DNA of 64,000 nt from CAWATZ01 sp963784995 (GCA_963784995.1 CAWATZ010000013.1:186001-250000), one strand, 5' to 3'. Positions 25,492 through 35,120 are shown, counted from the first letter of the stretch. Numbers and translations: made by a program. Notes: generated from the sequence alone by a model not told the origin.

Positions 25492-27546
25492 TGTCCCTCC
25501 GGTGGCACGTCCAGGGCCGGGTTGCGCGTGAAGAACCCTTCGGGTATCAGCCGGAAGCCGGTCCGGCACACCGGCATCACCGGCCATTCCTCCGGTCGCG
25601 TCACGTGCGTCACACCCAGAGTGTACCACAACACAATGTCCTCGTTGACAATCTTCTCGTCATCCGCGACGTATTTCGGCAACCCCTCGCCGCCCTTGCC
25701 CTGGTTGGGATAATTCCCGGCCGCGAAGCGCTCGTCCTCCTTGCAGCGCGTCACCCACACTGCATGGTCGATGAAGCTGGCCCGTTTCCGCGTTCTGCTG
25801 TCGGCCGCCAGGTACGGCCAGGCGTTGCCCTCCGGATGCAGACTGTAGCCGGGGAAGTGGCCCAGCTGCGTGCGCCGGTCCGGCTGCAGCACCTTCCACT
25901 TGCGGGCGCTGGCCAAGCTCAGGTCGCCGCACGCCTCCTGCTCCCGTTTCAGCAAGGTCTCCTCCATCACGAAGGCGTTGGCGCTGGCCGGGTCCGAACG
26001 CACGTCCATCCGCGCCACGCTGTTTCTCGGTCCATCCACGTCGAAGTCCAGCCGGAAACAGAACCAGTGCTGATGATTGGGAGCAACCACGTGCCTGGCC
26101 ACCAGCGTGCCATGGCGATCGTCCGTCCGGCGCCTCCCGCTCTCCCCCTGGGGTTTTTCCAGCTCGGCACAGCGCTGACACTGGGCCGACTTGACTCCCT
26201 TGGCCAGCAGGATGCCGGTCAGTTCGATCTCGACCCGCAGCTGGCCGTCCTGGCCGAAGATCCAGTTAAAGCCATAGTCATAGTTGCCCAGCGTGGCCAC
26301 CTGGGACACCACCAGCTCGCGGGCCCGGCGCACCTCGTTGGTGCCGTTATACTCGCGGTGCTTCCACAGCAGGCCGCCGTCGCGCTCGTACAGGGCCACG
26401 TTGTCGGGAACGACCATCGGCTCGCCGTTGTCGCGGGCCAGCACCGTCGAGAACAGCCGGGCGTTCGCCGGCACGTCCTTACCCAGCTCCAGCGGGAAGG
26501 AGTTCAGACCCATGCCGTACTCGCCCTGGTCGAACGCGGCCCGCCAGCTCCAGTCCCTGTGCGGGTCGCCGTAGGGGACCAGCATCTCGGCCAGCGACGC
26601 CCGATACAGGATCGGACGCTCCTTGCCCTGATCGTCGTAACGCACCTGATACAGGACCAGTCCCTCGCGGAGGTCGCTGGCAAAGCGGAAGCGCCATTTC
26701 TGCCAGCGCACCTCGTGGCCGACGACCTGGAAGCTGGGCCCCTCCGGCTGAGCTGACCAGCAGCGGGCCGCGGAGCCTGCCGCAGTGGGCCGACCACGGC
26801 CTGGGATTGCTGAAGTCGTGCGACTCCTCGGTCACCGGAACCAGGTCGTGATCGCTCACCTCGACGACCTTGCGGGTGTTGAGGTTGACCAGCACGTTCA
26901 GCCCGGTGATCGGGCGCAGGCCGCCGATTCGGGCCGTCTCCGTGAGGTATAGGACGGCGCGGGCCAGCCGGGTGTTCCTCGGCAGGTCCGGGATCCGGCC
27001 CGTCGCCCGGGGCCCAGACTTCGACCTGCACGTCGGCAGGATCGATCTTGCGCTTCTTGAGGGCCGCCACGACCCCGGATCTTTGCGGACAATGTCCACC
27101 AGCACCTGGTTCTCCTCGGGGAACACCAGCGGCTGAATGTCGCGCTTCAGGTCCCAGCGGATCACCACGTGCCTGTTCAGGTCCACCACCGCCTCGTGGG
27201 TGGTGTTGGCCTTGTAGTCGTAAACCACCGCAAAGGCCTGCCGCGTCAGCGGATCGCCCTCCTTGAAGCGGTAGACCACGTCCTTGGCTGGCTCCTTCAA
27301 GGTCAGCTCCGGGAAGCGCACGTGGTCGGACAGCGACTTTTCGCGCCGCAGTATCCGGACCGTCTCGCGGATCTCGTCGGCCGTCAGCGGATCGAGCGGG
27401 TGGCTCGGTTTGGTCGCGACGGCAGCCGGGATTTCTCGCGAACCACGATTGACCAGGGCGATGATCAGCAAAGGCACGCCGAGCAGCAGCAGCAGGGGGA
27501 AAACCCAGGGGACTGTCGGAAGTTTCTGCTGGGCTTCGCTTGCCAT
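25488..27546 (-). pseudogene. Copper-containing primary-amine oxidase, three frameshifts
   Basis: Start ATG 27546 with GAGGAG seven bases upstream. One N-terminal membrane anchor (WVFPLLLLLGVPLLIIALVN) is followed by N2/N3-type domains and the catalytic domain. The catalytic Asp is in AAFDQGEYGMGLN. The topaquinone precursor is Tyr in GNYDYGFNW. Copper ligands are HQH in PNHQHWFCFRLD and the His in LGVTHVTRPEEWPVMP. The enzyme would oxidise primary amines to aldehydes with H2O2 and NH3 outside the cytoplasm. The frame breaks near 27072-27077 (GGGG run), near 26995-27015 and near 26745-26760; the composite is ~685 residues, normal for the family. All catalytic residues survive, so indel errors in the assembly are as plausible as decay. 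Confidence 0.82.
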
Positions 27547-27573
27547 GGGAGGACTCCTCATCGGGGCGTTGTC

Positions 27574-29046
27574 TCAAACGCGAATCCGTTGCCAGCGACC
27601 GCTGCGGAATCGCCACAGGAAGAACAGACCCCGCACCACGATGTCGGTCGCCATCGCCAGCCAGGCGCCCCACAGGCCCAGGCCCACGTACGGTCCCGTG
27701 AGCAGATACGCCAGCGGAATGCGCACCAGGAAAAAGCCAATCAGGGAGAACACGACCGGCACCAGGGTATCGCCGGCGCCGCGCAGGGCACTGGTGAAGA
27801 TGATACACGACGCCAGGAACGGCATCACGAAAGCGATCAGCCGCAGCACCGGCACTCCCGCGTCCACGATCGCTTCCTGTCCCGGGTCCGGACAGAACAG
27901 GGCGAACATCGGCCGGGCCAGCAGGAAGAAGGTCAGGCCCATCAGGGACATGACCGTTCCGCCAAGTGCGAACGCCGTCCAGCCGCATCGGGCCGCCTTG
28001 TCGGGCCGCTCCGCACCCAGGTTCTGGCCCACCAGCGCCATCGCCGCCGTGCCGAACGAACTTCCGGACAGATACCCCAGTGCTTCCCAGTACAGGGCAA
28101 TGCCGTGGGCGCCGCTGGCGACAGTGCCCAGCCCGTTGATGATGCGGACAAACCACAGCTGGGCAAAGGCCACCGACAGGCTGTCCGCCGCGGCCGGGAC
28201 GCTGATGCGGAGCAAGCGCCCCAGCAGGTGCGCGTCCGGGGTCAGCCCCCGCCAGTGCAGCCGCAGCCCGGCCCGACCTCGGCTGAGGACGGTCAGCACC
28301 AGCACCCCTCCCAGCGTATGGCTGATGGCCGTGCCCAGGCCGATCCCCGGAAAGCCCAGTCCCGGAAGCGGCCCGACGCCGTGAAAGCACAACCAGGCCA
28401 GCGGCACGTTCAGCCCCGCCACACAGGCCAGCACCCCGAGTCCGGTGCGCGTGTCGCCGGCCCCGACCAGGCAGGCAATGCCGGCCGACTCGATGATGCG
28501 AAAGGGCAGCAGCAGGAACAGCGGCCAGAGGAAGCGCACGGCGAAGGCCGCGGCCGGCCCTTCCAGGTCCAGCACGGCCATGAAGGCGGGCAGGTTGACC
28601 AGGGCCAGAGCGGCACCGACCACGCCCAGGAAACCGGCCAGGAGGACCGATTGACAGGTCACGGCGATGGCCCCGGAGCGGTTGCCGGCCCCGGTGAAGC
28701 GGGCGACCAGGGCCGTGCTGCCGACGCTGACCAGCACGGTGAAGCAGGTGATCAGCCAGTCGATGTAGGCGGCCGTGGTCAGGGCGGCCTGGGTCGCGAT
28801 CTGGTCCTCGCGGTCCAGCGTCTGAAAGCGCCCGGCCAGCAGCCGATCCGAGAAGCTGACGCTCAGGGTCAGCACCTGCTGCAGCAGCACCGGCCAGGCC
28901 AGGCTCAGCACCAGCCGCCAGGCCGGCAAGGAAAGATCGATCCGCGAAGCGGGGTACTGAACCCGGCGATCCGGAGGCGTCAGCTGGAGACGTTGGTCCA
29001 CGTGCCGAGTCCTTTGCTCGGCCCGCTGGATCGCCGGATCGTTCAC
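27574..29046 (-). CDS. MATE-family multidrug/Na+ antiporter-like transporter
   Basis: About 490 residues from GTG 29046, which has AGGAGC just upstream; the frame upstream of it is repeat sequence and overlaps the S4 gene. About twelve hydrophobic segments form two MatE halves: LVLSLAWPVLLQQVLTLSVSFSDRL and ALYWEALGYLSG...GTAAMALVGQNLGA. The GAGDTRTGLGVL and LRGAGDTLVPVVFSL loops are typical MATE repeats. It exports a cationic drug, metabolite or lipid-linked compound, substrate unknown. The gene follows the S4 gene by ~100 bp that is occupied by a dispersed repeat. Confidence 0.88.
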   Translation of the reverse strand: MNDPAIQRAEQRTRHVDQRLQLTPPDRRVQYPASRIDLSLPAWRLVLSLAWPVLLQQVLTLSVSFSDRLLAGRFQTLDREDQIATQAALTTAAYIDWLITCFTVLVSVGSTALVARFTGAGNRSGAIAVTCQSVLLAGFLGVVGAALALVNLPAFMAVLDLEGPAAAFAVRFLWPLFLLLPFRIIESAGIACLVGAGDTRTGLGVLACVAGLNVPLAWLCFHGVGPLPGLGFPGIGLGTAISHTLGGVLVLTVLSRGRAGLRLHWRGLTPDAHLLGRLLRISVPAAADSLSVAFAQLWFVRIINGLGTVASGAHGIALYWEALGYLSGSSFGTAAMALVGQNLGAERPDKAARCGWTAFALGGTVMSLMGLTFFLLARPMFALFCPDPGQEAIVDAGVPVLRLIAFVMPFLASCIIFTSALRGAGDTLVPVVFSLIGFFLVRIPLAYLLTGPYVGLGLWGAWLAMATDIVVRGLFFLWRFRSGRWQRIRV

Positions 29047-29090
29047 TCCTCTGCTCCTCTCTGCACCACCCAGGGCCCCAGCCCCCCGGG

Positions 29091-29135
29091 CCCCAGGGCG
29101 TTGCCCTGGGCTATCGTGTTGCGCCCCTTCGGGGC
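29091..29135. repeat. Dispersed palindromic repeat before the MATE gene
   Basis: Two adjoining hairpins: CCCAGGGC-GTT-GCCCTGGG (29092-29110) and GCCCCTTCGGGGC (29122-29134). It fills the gap between the S4 and MATE genes. Confidence 0.65.
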
Positions 29136-29143
29136 TCAAGGGC

Positions 29144-29380
29144 TCACCCCCGGATCGTCCACTCCTCGCCTCCGGCCAGTCCGAACCGGTCACCGCCGCG
29201 GAGCTTGCGTCCGGGCTGGCTGGCCGGCTCGCCGTTGACCAGCACGTTGGCCTCACGCACCAGGTACTTGGCATGGGCGCCGCTGTCGGCCAGACCCGCG
29301 GCCTTCAGCGCCTGGGCCAGGGTAATGTGGTCGCCGCGCAGGGCCAGCGTTCGCGGAGGCAACTCTTCGGGCTCACTCAT
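29144..29380 (-). CDS. S4-domain RNA-binding protein (YbcJ/YaaA-like)
   Basis: A 78-residue protein, almost entirely one S4 fold: ITLAQALKAAGLADSGAHAKYLVREANVLVNGE followed by RKLRGGDRF. This pattern (G..SG..AK.L.....V.VNGE....) is that of small free-standing S4 proteins that bind structured RNA. It ends in a predicted beta strand EEWTIRG. It lies 16 bp downstream of treZ on the same strand and may be co-transcribed, though no functional link is obvious. Confidence 0.85.
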   Translation of the reverse strand: MSEPEELPPRTLALRGDHITLAQALKAAGLADSGAHAKYLVREANVLVNGEPASQPGRKLRGGDRFGLAGGEEWTIRG

Positions 29381-29396
29381 GGCGTGTTCCTTCCAA

Positions 29397-31241
29397 TCAC
29401 GTGGCCGGGCCGAACACCTGACACTCCCACGGCAGCAGGTCGCCGACCGGCTCGCCCTCCCGACGCTCGCCCTGGTAAATCGCCGCCTCGGAGCTGAATA
29501 GCAGCCGCTGGCCGCTGACCGGGACCGGCAAGGGCTGGCGCTGGCCGCTGAGGTTGAAATAGATCCGCAAGGTCTGGTTTTCCCGGGCCGCTTCGCCGCC
29601 GCGGATCAGTTCCAGGATCGGTCCCTCCTCCTTGTCGGGAAGCATCCGGGTCGGCCGGCGGTGGTGGTCGCGCAGGGCCGGCCAGCGGCGGCGCGCGGCC
29701 AGCAGGTCCGCATGGAGCCGGCGCAGGGCCGCGGCGGTTGACCCTTCCGGCCAGGACCAGCTCAGCCGGGCGCTGGCGAACGTCGCCTCGTCCTGGGGAT
29801 CGGGCACGTCTCCTTGCCAGGCAAACGCGGCGAACTCGCGCCGCCGGCCTTCGCGGACGTTCTGGATCAGCTGCGGATCGCTGAAGGAACAGAAGAAGGG
29901 GAAGGGCCTGGTTTCGCCGTATTCCTCCCCCATGAACAGCAGCGGCAGATAGGGTGACAGCAGCAGCATGCTGCTGGCCAGCCGGCGTTTGGCCAGGCTC
30001 GCGACCAGCGTGCTGAGTCGATCGCCGCGGGCCCGGTTGCCCACCTGGTCATGGTTCTGCAAACACACCACGAAGCGATCCCCCAGCAAGTCCGGCGGCA
30101 GCGGCGCTCCGTGCTTGCGGTCGCGATGCGGACTGTAATCCCAGGCATAGAGGAAGGGATCCTCCAGCACCCGGGCCAGGTCGCTCTTCTTGCCGAAGTC
30201 CTCGTAATAGCCCTGCCGTTCGCCGGTCAGCCAGACGTGGAGGGCATGGTGAAAATCGTCGGCCCAGGTGCCGTCCAGGCCATGACCGCCGCGCTCGGGG
30301 GGAAGCAAGAGCCGGGGATCGTTCAGGTCGCTCTCGGCGATGACGTGAAGAGGCTGGCCTCGACGGGAACTGGCCTTGCGGGCCGTCTCCTCGATCTCGG
30401 CCAGGACGTGTTTGGCCCCCAGATCGAAGATGGCGTGGACCGCGTCCAGCCGCAGACCATCCACGTGGAACTCCTCTAACCACGTTGCCACGTTGACCAG
30501 GACGTAATCCCGGACAGGGTCGGAACCGCTGCCGTCATAATTGATCGCCTGGCCCCAGGGCGTCTTGTAGCGATCGGTGAAGTACGGACCGAACTCGGCC
30601 AGGTAATTGCCGTCCGGACCCAGGTGGTTGCAGACCACGTCCAGGAAGAGGGCCAGACCGTGATTGTGACAGGCATTGACCAGGCGCTGCAGACCGTGCG
30701 GCCCGCCGTAGCTGTTCTGAGCGGCGCAGGGGTGGACGCCATCGTAGCCCCAGTTGCGCGTGCCCGGGAACTGGCTGACCGGCATCAGCTCCAGGGCCGT
30801 GATGCCCAGCTCACGCAGCGCCGGCAGCCGGGGGATGATCGCGTCGAACGTCCCTTCCGGGGTGAAGGTGCCGACGTGGACCTCGTAGAAGACCAGCTCT
30901 TCGCGATTGATCCCTTTCCAGGCCTGATCCGTCCAGGCAAAGCGCCCCGGCCGAACCACCGCGGAAGGGCCGTGAACGCCCTCGGGTTGCCACAGGGAGC
31001 AGGGATCGGGACGCTCGGGGCCACCATCGAGGCGAAAGGCGTACCGTTGCCCCTCCGGCACTTCCCACTCGGTACGGTGGAAATAGCCGTGTTCCTCACG
31101 CTCCATCCGCTCACAGGAGCGTCCTTGCTCGCCGATCAGGACCAGCTCGACCTTGCTGGCACGAGGCGCCCAGACGCGGAATCGTACCGATCCGTCCGGA
31201 TGAGCCAGGGCGCCGCAGCGGCGCGGGTTGACGTGCTGCAT
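29397..31241 (-). CDS. treZ: Malto-oligosyltrehalose trehalohydrolase
   Basis: A 614-residue GH13 enzyme. An N-terminal CBM48/E-set domain (VRFRVWAPRASKVELVL) precedes the TIM barrel with LDVVCNHLGPDGNY, nucleophile Asp ~266 in DGLRLDAVHAI, acid Glu ~303 in HVIAESDLND, and the late motif VCLQNHDQVGN. The phrases GNYLAEFGPYFTDRYKTPWGQAINYDG and FVCLQNHDQVGNRARG are characteristic of TreZ rather than glycogen-branching enzymes. It releases trehalose from maltooligosyl-trehalose in the TreY/TreZ route. treY is not in the window, so the pathway must be completed elsewhere. A perfect palindrome lies just upstream of the start. Confidence 0.92.
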   Translation of the reverse strand: MQHVNPRRCGALAHPDGSVRFRVWAPRASKVELVLIGEQGRSCERMEREEHGYFHRTEWEVPEGQRYAFRLDGGPERPDPCSLWQPEGVHGPSAVVRPGRFAWTDQAWKGINREELVFYEVHVGTFTPEGTFDAIIPRLPALRELGITALELMPVSQFPGTRNWGYDGVHPCAAQNSYGGPHGLQRLVNACHNHGLALFLDVVCNHLGPDGNYLAEFGPYFTDRYKTPWGQAINYDGSGSDPVRDYVLVNVATWLEEFHVDGLRLDAVHAIFDLGAKHVLAEIEETARKASSRRGQPLHVIAESDLNDPRLLLPPERGGHGLDGTWADDFHHALHVWLTGERQGYYEDFGKKSDLARVLEDPFLYAWDYSPHRDRKHGAPLPPDLLGDRFVVCLQNHDQVGNRARGDRLSTLVASLAKRRLASSMLLLSPYLPLLFMGEEYGETRPFPFFCSFSDPQLIQNVREGRRREFAAFAWQGDVPDPQDEATFASARLSWSWPEGSTAAALRRLHADLLAARRRWPALRDHHRRPTRMLPDKEEGPILELIRGGEAARENQTLRIYFNLSGQRQPLPVPVSGQRLLFSSEAAIYQGERREGEPVGDLLPWECQVFGPAT

Positions 31242-31258
31242 GGTGTTCCTCCCCCGCA

Positions 31259-31280
31259 GGACGGTTTTGCAAAACCGTCC
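31259..31280. repeat. 22 bp perfect palindrome upstream of treZ
   Basis: GGACGGTTTTG followed by its exact complement. It lies 18 bp upstream of the treZ start codon; it could be an operator, a REP core or a fold-back in the leader. I cannot distinguish these. Confidence 0.6.
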
Positions 31281-31333
31281 GGCCTCGTCGAGTCCATTAT
31301 GATGCGGATGGAAGAATGGTCAATCCGAAGAAC

Positions 31334-31495
31334 TCACCACAGAGGACACAGAGAACACAGAGAAAGAACACGGGAACACTAATCAACGCTAATCTTCGCT
31401 AATCGAAGTCAGGAGGACCACATTCCGATTAGTGTGGATTAGCGTTGATTAGTGTTCCTTTGTTGTCTTCTCTGTGCCTCTGTGTCTCTGTGGTT
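31334..31495. repeat. ~160 bp imperfect inverted repeat between treZ and the GT2 gene
   Basis: The left side carries ACAGAG-rich sequence (31334-31363) and CACTAATCAACGCTAATC. The right side mirrors it with GATTAGCGTTGATTAGTG (31437-31454) and TCTCTGTG-rich sequence to 31495. It occupies most of the 289 bp gap and looks like a low-complexity repeat that can form a long hairpin. No gene seen. Confidence 0.8.
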
Positions 31496-31530
31496 CAGCT
31501 CTTCGGATTTCGAGTTTCCCGCGCAGCGGG

Positions 31531-32544
31531 TCAGGCCGCCGCTTCCGGTGGTCCTGACCGGGCCGGCTTCGGCAGCGGCAAGCGCTGGGCCTCGCGGTCG
31601 CGGTCCGTCTCCTTGAGCAGGTACAGCGGCCGGCCTTTCACTTCCTCGTAGATCCGCCCCACGTACTCCCCGACGATGCCCAGCGAAGCCAGGATGGCTC
31701 CCCCCACCAGTCCCAGTGTACTCAGGAGCGTCTGGACGGAAAGCGTCGTGCTCTGGATGGCGGGAACGATCGCCTGGAGCAGCGTGACCAGGCCCAGCAC
31801 CGCGCCCGCCAGCGTCAGCATCGCTCCTCCAACCGCGGCCAGACGCAACGGCACGCGGGAGAAGGAAAAGACGGCGTCGCAGGCGAACCGGAACATCTGC
31901 CGCAGCCGATACTTGCTGGTCCCCGCGACCCGGCGGGCGGGCTGGTAAGGCACCTCGGTGGTGGCGAAGCCCAGCCAGCTGACCATGCCGCGCAGGAAGC
32001 GATGGGACTCGCGCAGCCGCAGCAGGGCGTTGACCGCCTTGCGGCTCATCAGCCGGAAGTCGGCGGCGGCCGGGCGGGTTTCGGTGTCGCTCATCCAGCC
32101 CATCGCCCGGTAGAACCAGCGCGAACTGGTCCGCTTGAACCAGCCCAGGCTCGGATCCTCTTGCCGCACGGTCAGCACGACGTCGTGCCCCTGGCGCCAG
32201 CAATCGATCAGCGCGGGCAGCAGCCGGGGCGGATGCTGCAGGTCGGAGTCCATTGTGATCACCAGGTCGCCCTGGGCGTGCTCCAGGCCGGCCGTCAGGG
32301 CCGCCTGGTGGCCGAAGTTTCGGCTCAGCGACAGGTAATGGACACGGGCATCGCTCCGGGCCCAGCGGCGCAGCAGCGCCAGGGTGCCGTCCCGGGAGCC
32401 GTCATCGACGTAGAGGACCTCGACGTCAAACTCCTCGTCCAGGCCCCGCACCACGCCAAGCAGTTCCTGATGGAAAGCCGGCAAGGCCAGCTCTTCCTGG
32501 TAGGCTGGGCAAATGATGCTCAGTTTGAGCTTACTTGGATTCAT
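31531..32544 (-). CDS. Family 2 glycosyltransferase, polyprenyl-phosphate hexose (GtrB/DPM1-like)
   Basis: About 337 residues from ATG 32544 (GGAAAG upstream). The GT-A domain starts LSIICPAYQEELALP, with VDDGSRDGT at ~46-54, the metal motif DSD at ~99-101 (VITMDSDLQHPP), and RRVAGTSKYRLRQMF. Two C-terminal transmembrane helices (LRLAAVGGAMLTLAGAVLG; TLGLVGGAILASLGIVGEYV) follow, ending in a basic tail. This is the GtrB/YfdH architecture that loads a sugar onto a lipid-phosphate carrier. It lies 17 bp after the GT87-like gene in the same direction, so the two probably form a unit in which this enzyme makes the lipid-linked donor. Confidence 0.9.
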   Translation of the reverse strand: MNPSKLKLSIICPAYQEELALPAFHQELLGVVRGLDEEFDVEVLYVDDGSRDGTLALLRRWARSDARVHYLSLSRNFGHQAALTAGLEHAQGDLVITMDSDLQHPPRLLPALIDCWRQGHDVVLTVRQEDPSLGWFKRTSSRWFYRAMGWMSDTETRPAAADFRLMSRKAVNALLRLRESHRFLRGMVSWLGFATTEVPYQPARRVAGTSKYRLRQMFRFACDAVFSFSRVPLRLAAVGGAMLTLAGAVLGLVTLLQAIVPAIQSTTLSVQTLLSTLGLVGGAILASLGIVGEYVGRIYEEVKGRPLYLLKETDRDREAQRLPLPKPARSGPPEAAA

Positions 32545-32561
32545 GGAACGACTTTCCATCG

Positions 32562-33785
32562 TCACGCGGACTTCCGGACCGGCTCTGACAAGATCGGTCC
32601 CTGGGCCCGGCAATCTTTGCCCAATTTCGGTGGACTAATGAGAATCGTCCCGAAAAGGAGCAAACCCGCCAGCGGCTGCAGCCCCAGCGCGTGAACCCGG
32701 GCAGCCAGGGGAAACCAGTTCGCCACCATGGTCACCAGGAACAGTCCCCAGCTGGCCGTCACCAGCCAGCGTGCTGCCAGGAAAGCGGCTTGCGACCATG
32801 CTTCCAGGACGCGCCAGGCCAGCGTCGGTGCCAGCAGGACGTACGTGCAGGATTCCGTGGCCGGCCCGAAGCTGGTCATCCAGCATAGACCCAGTTCCAG
32901 GGTCCAATGGAGCACGGACCGGTCGTTGGAGGTCCGTTGCCGCCACCAGCAGAGGCCCGCGATGACCCCGGCCACGGCAAGCTGGAGGACCTGGTAAACG
33001 GAATGGCCGATCGGCTGACCCATCAGCCGGATCAGCAGCCAGACGTCCCGATAGCTCACGCCCAGAGCAAGCTGGGAGCGATCGTCGATCTTCAGCACCT
33101 GATACCAGTTCGCGTATTGCCGGCTGACATACTCCGGCGACCGCAGCAGGTAGGGCGCGCCAAGGCCAACGGCCATCCAGAGCAAGAAGGTTGGGGTCAG
33201 GCGGCGCGAATAAAGAAGGAGCAACAGTAAGGCCAGGGCCACGGGGTAGAGTTTGATCAGAATCGAGGCGGCGAGCACCGCTCCGGCGAGGGACCAGCAT
33301 TGTTCGGCCACGGCACTGACCCCAAGCAGCATCAATCCCAGGATCAGCGGATTGGCCTGGGCGTTGTTCAGACTGCCGATCGACAGAGGAAGCAGCAGCA
33401 GGAACAGCAGTGCCCGCTGATTGGGCGTCAGGTTGGCCGGCAGGAACGTCTTCAGCCACACTGCCAGTCCGCCCAGGAAGACCCCCCAGTTGAGCAGCCG
33501 CCACAGCGTCGAGCCCAGACGCTCGGGCATCTGCCAGAAGGGGACCATGAAGACGTGGAACAGGGGACTGTAGCGACAGGTGACTCCCGGTTGCTGGTAC
33601 AGCTCCTTGCCCGCCAGCCAATCCTCGCCTCCGGAGACGAAGCAGGAATAGGTGCTGTGCGATCGAGGCGCGATCAGCCCACGCACCAGGATCACACCGG
33701 CCACCACAATCCAGATTGTCACGGTCAGCCTGACCAAGGAAAAAGCGGTCGCGGGAGACCCCGCTTCCGGTCGAGCAAGCGGCAT
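32562..33785 (-). CDS. GT87/DUF2029-type integral membrane glycosyltransferase
   Basis: A 407-residue polytopic membrane protein with about ten hydrophobic helices. The N-terminal helix (LVRLTVTIWIVVAGVILVRGL) is followed by a periplasmic loop with DWLAGKELYQQPGVTCRYSPLFHVFMVPF, the typical first loop of DUF2029 polyprenyl-phosphate-mannose-dependent transferases. NNAQANPLILGLML and ILIKLYPVALALLLL are also family hallmarks. It would use a lipid-linked sugar to glycosylate a periplasmic acceptor. It is upstream of and nearly adjacent to the GT2 gene, which may supply its donor. Acceptor unknown. Confidence 0.82.
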   Translation of the reverse strand: MPLARPEAGSPATAFSLVRLTVTIWIVVAGVILVRGLIAPRSHSTYSCFVSGGEDWLAGKELYQQPGVTCRYSPLFHVFMVPFWQMPERLGSTLWRLLNWGVFLGGLAVWLKTFLPANLTPNQRALLFLLLLPLSIGSLNNAQANPLILGLMLLGVSAVAEQCWSLAGAVLAASILIKLYPVALALLLLLLYSRRLTPTFLLWMAVGLGAPYLLRSPEYVSRQYANWYQVLKIDDRSQLALGVSYRDVWLLIRLMGQPIGHSVYQVLQLAVAGVIAGLCWWRQRTSNDRSVLHWTLELGLCWMTSFGPATESCTYVLLAPTLAWRVLEAWSQAAFLAARWLVTASWGLFLVTMVANWFPLAARVHALGLQPLAGLLLFGTILISPPKLGKDCRAQGPILSEPVRKSA

Positions 33786-33976
33786 GGACGCGTTACCTAA
33801 TCAGGGAGCAGACTCAAGGGAAACGCTGCGAAGGTGGGCTTCCGGAAGAATGCTCAGGCAGCTTCTCCAGAGGCCCCTTCTCCCCTGTTATCGGCAGCTT
33901 GCCTGTCTTCCTTCAGCAGATTGGGGGGAATTGGAGGACAAAGAAGATCGCAGGACAAATTGTTCAGCCGTTCCAC

Positions 33977-35120
33977 TCAGCCGCCGTCTCCAAGCCGGTA
34001 CAGCCGGCGACATTCGCCTGAAGCAGTTCGCGCAACGCCATCGGCCTCGCCGGCGCTCAGGTCGCCGTCCGCCACCGCCTCTTCCAGCACCTGGCCCAGG
34101 ACGGTCCGCGCCCACTTCGCTCCCAGGTAGAACAGTTCCGGGATCAGGTGCGCATCCGACGAATACAGGACCTTGCTGGTCGGCGTCAGCTCCAGCAGGC
34201 TGCGGAGCGTTTGCCTCATCCCGGCCACGCTCAGCAGCGGCACTGCCAGACCGAAATCCACGTGCGGCCTGCGGATAGACCGCCGCCAGATAGCCGCCCT
34301 CGCGCACAAACGGGTAGAGGTGCAGCAGGACGATCGGCACCCGGGCGAAACGGGGATCTTCCAGGATCGGCCTGAGATGCAGCGGATTGGCCAGGCGCAG
34401 GTCCAGGTCGGGATCGCCAAAGCCGGTGTGGAACTGCACCGGGAGTGCATGGCGATTGGCCAGTTCCAGGGCCTGGTGCAGAAGGAAGTCGATCAGCACC
34501 TTGTCGGTCAGCCTGTAGGCCGGCCTTCCCAGGCCGGCCGGACGGGCCAGGAAGCCCGTCCTACAGGCGGCAAAGTGCTGCTCAGCCACGTCAGCGGACG
34601 TCTGCTCAATCGCCAGCCCACTGCGATAGGCCGCGATGCTCTTGAGCGCGACCACTCCAGGCGGTGGTGGGTCGAGGGCCGCTCGAAATGCCTCCACGAA
34701 TTCAGGGAACTGCCGGCAGCGGGCCAGCAGCTGCTCGGCCAGCGTCTCCAGACGGAGGATGCGCCGGCAGGGAACAAAGCGGTTGTGCCAGTCGATGGGC
34801 TGAATCTGGTCGGCAAGGAAGCCGTCGTCCAGCAACAGACACTCAAGACGGGCCGCGTGCAAACAGTGCGCCGTCAGCGCTTCCAGGCCCATCTCGGTCC
34901 GGCGAGCGCCGATGGCCTCTTCGTTCGGCTCACAACCAAGCAGTTCCGCCAGGTCGCGCAGGCTGCGGCGGAAACAGAGCGTACGCGGAGCATGGTCGCG
35001 GATGAAGTCGGGGGCCTGAGCCTCGGTGAAGGCCGCGGCCAGAGGCAGGCCGGCCGCGGCCTCGGGTTTGAGGACGTTGTGGGCGTGCTGATCGATGGCC
35101 GGCAGTTGCGACAGGTCCAT
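33977..35120 (-). pseudogene. Amidohydrolase (FluG N-terminal domain-like), one frameshift
   Basis: Start ATG 35120 (MDLSQLPAIDQHAHNVLKP). The metal-binding HAH, HDFIRDHAPRT-like segment, LPVQFHTGFGDPDLDLRLANP and VLLHLYPFVREGGYLAAVYP fit the amidohydrolase-2 superfamily. The frame breaks at 34259-34279, then resumes as PHVDFGLAVPLLSVAGM...LYSSDAHLIPELFYLGAKW to the stop at 33977, giving ~380 residues. A REP element lies in frame (34512-34567, encoding CRTGFLARPAGLGRPAY). Together with the glutamine-synthetase-family gene immediately upstream it reconstitutes the two halves of fungal/plant FluG/NodGS proteins. Substrate unknown; a gamma-glutamyl amide is a reasonable guess. Confidence 0.78.
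34512..34567. repeat. Cloverleaf-like REP element in frame in the amidohydrolase
   Basis: The outer 8 bp stem 34512-34519/34560-34567 (CCTGTAGG/CCTACAGG) encloses two hairpins, GGCCGGCCT-TCCC-AGGCCGGCC and GACGGGC-CAGGAA-GCCCGTC. Confidence 0.8.

Noticed and set aside
31843..33800. Plus-strand frames opposite the GT2 and GT87 genes
   Set aside because: The minus strand gives clear transmembrane and GT-A motifs; the plus frames are Gln/Gly/Arg-rich shadows.
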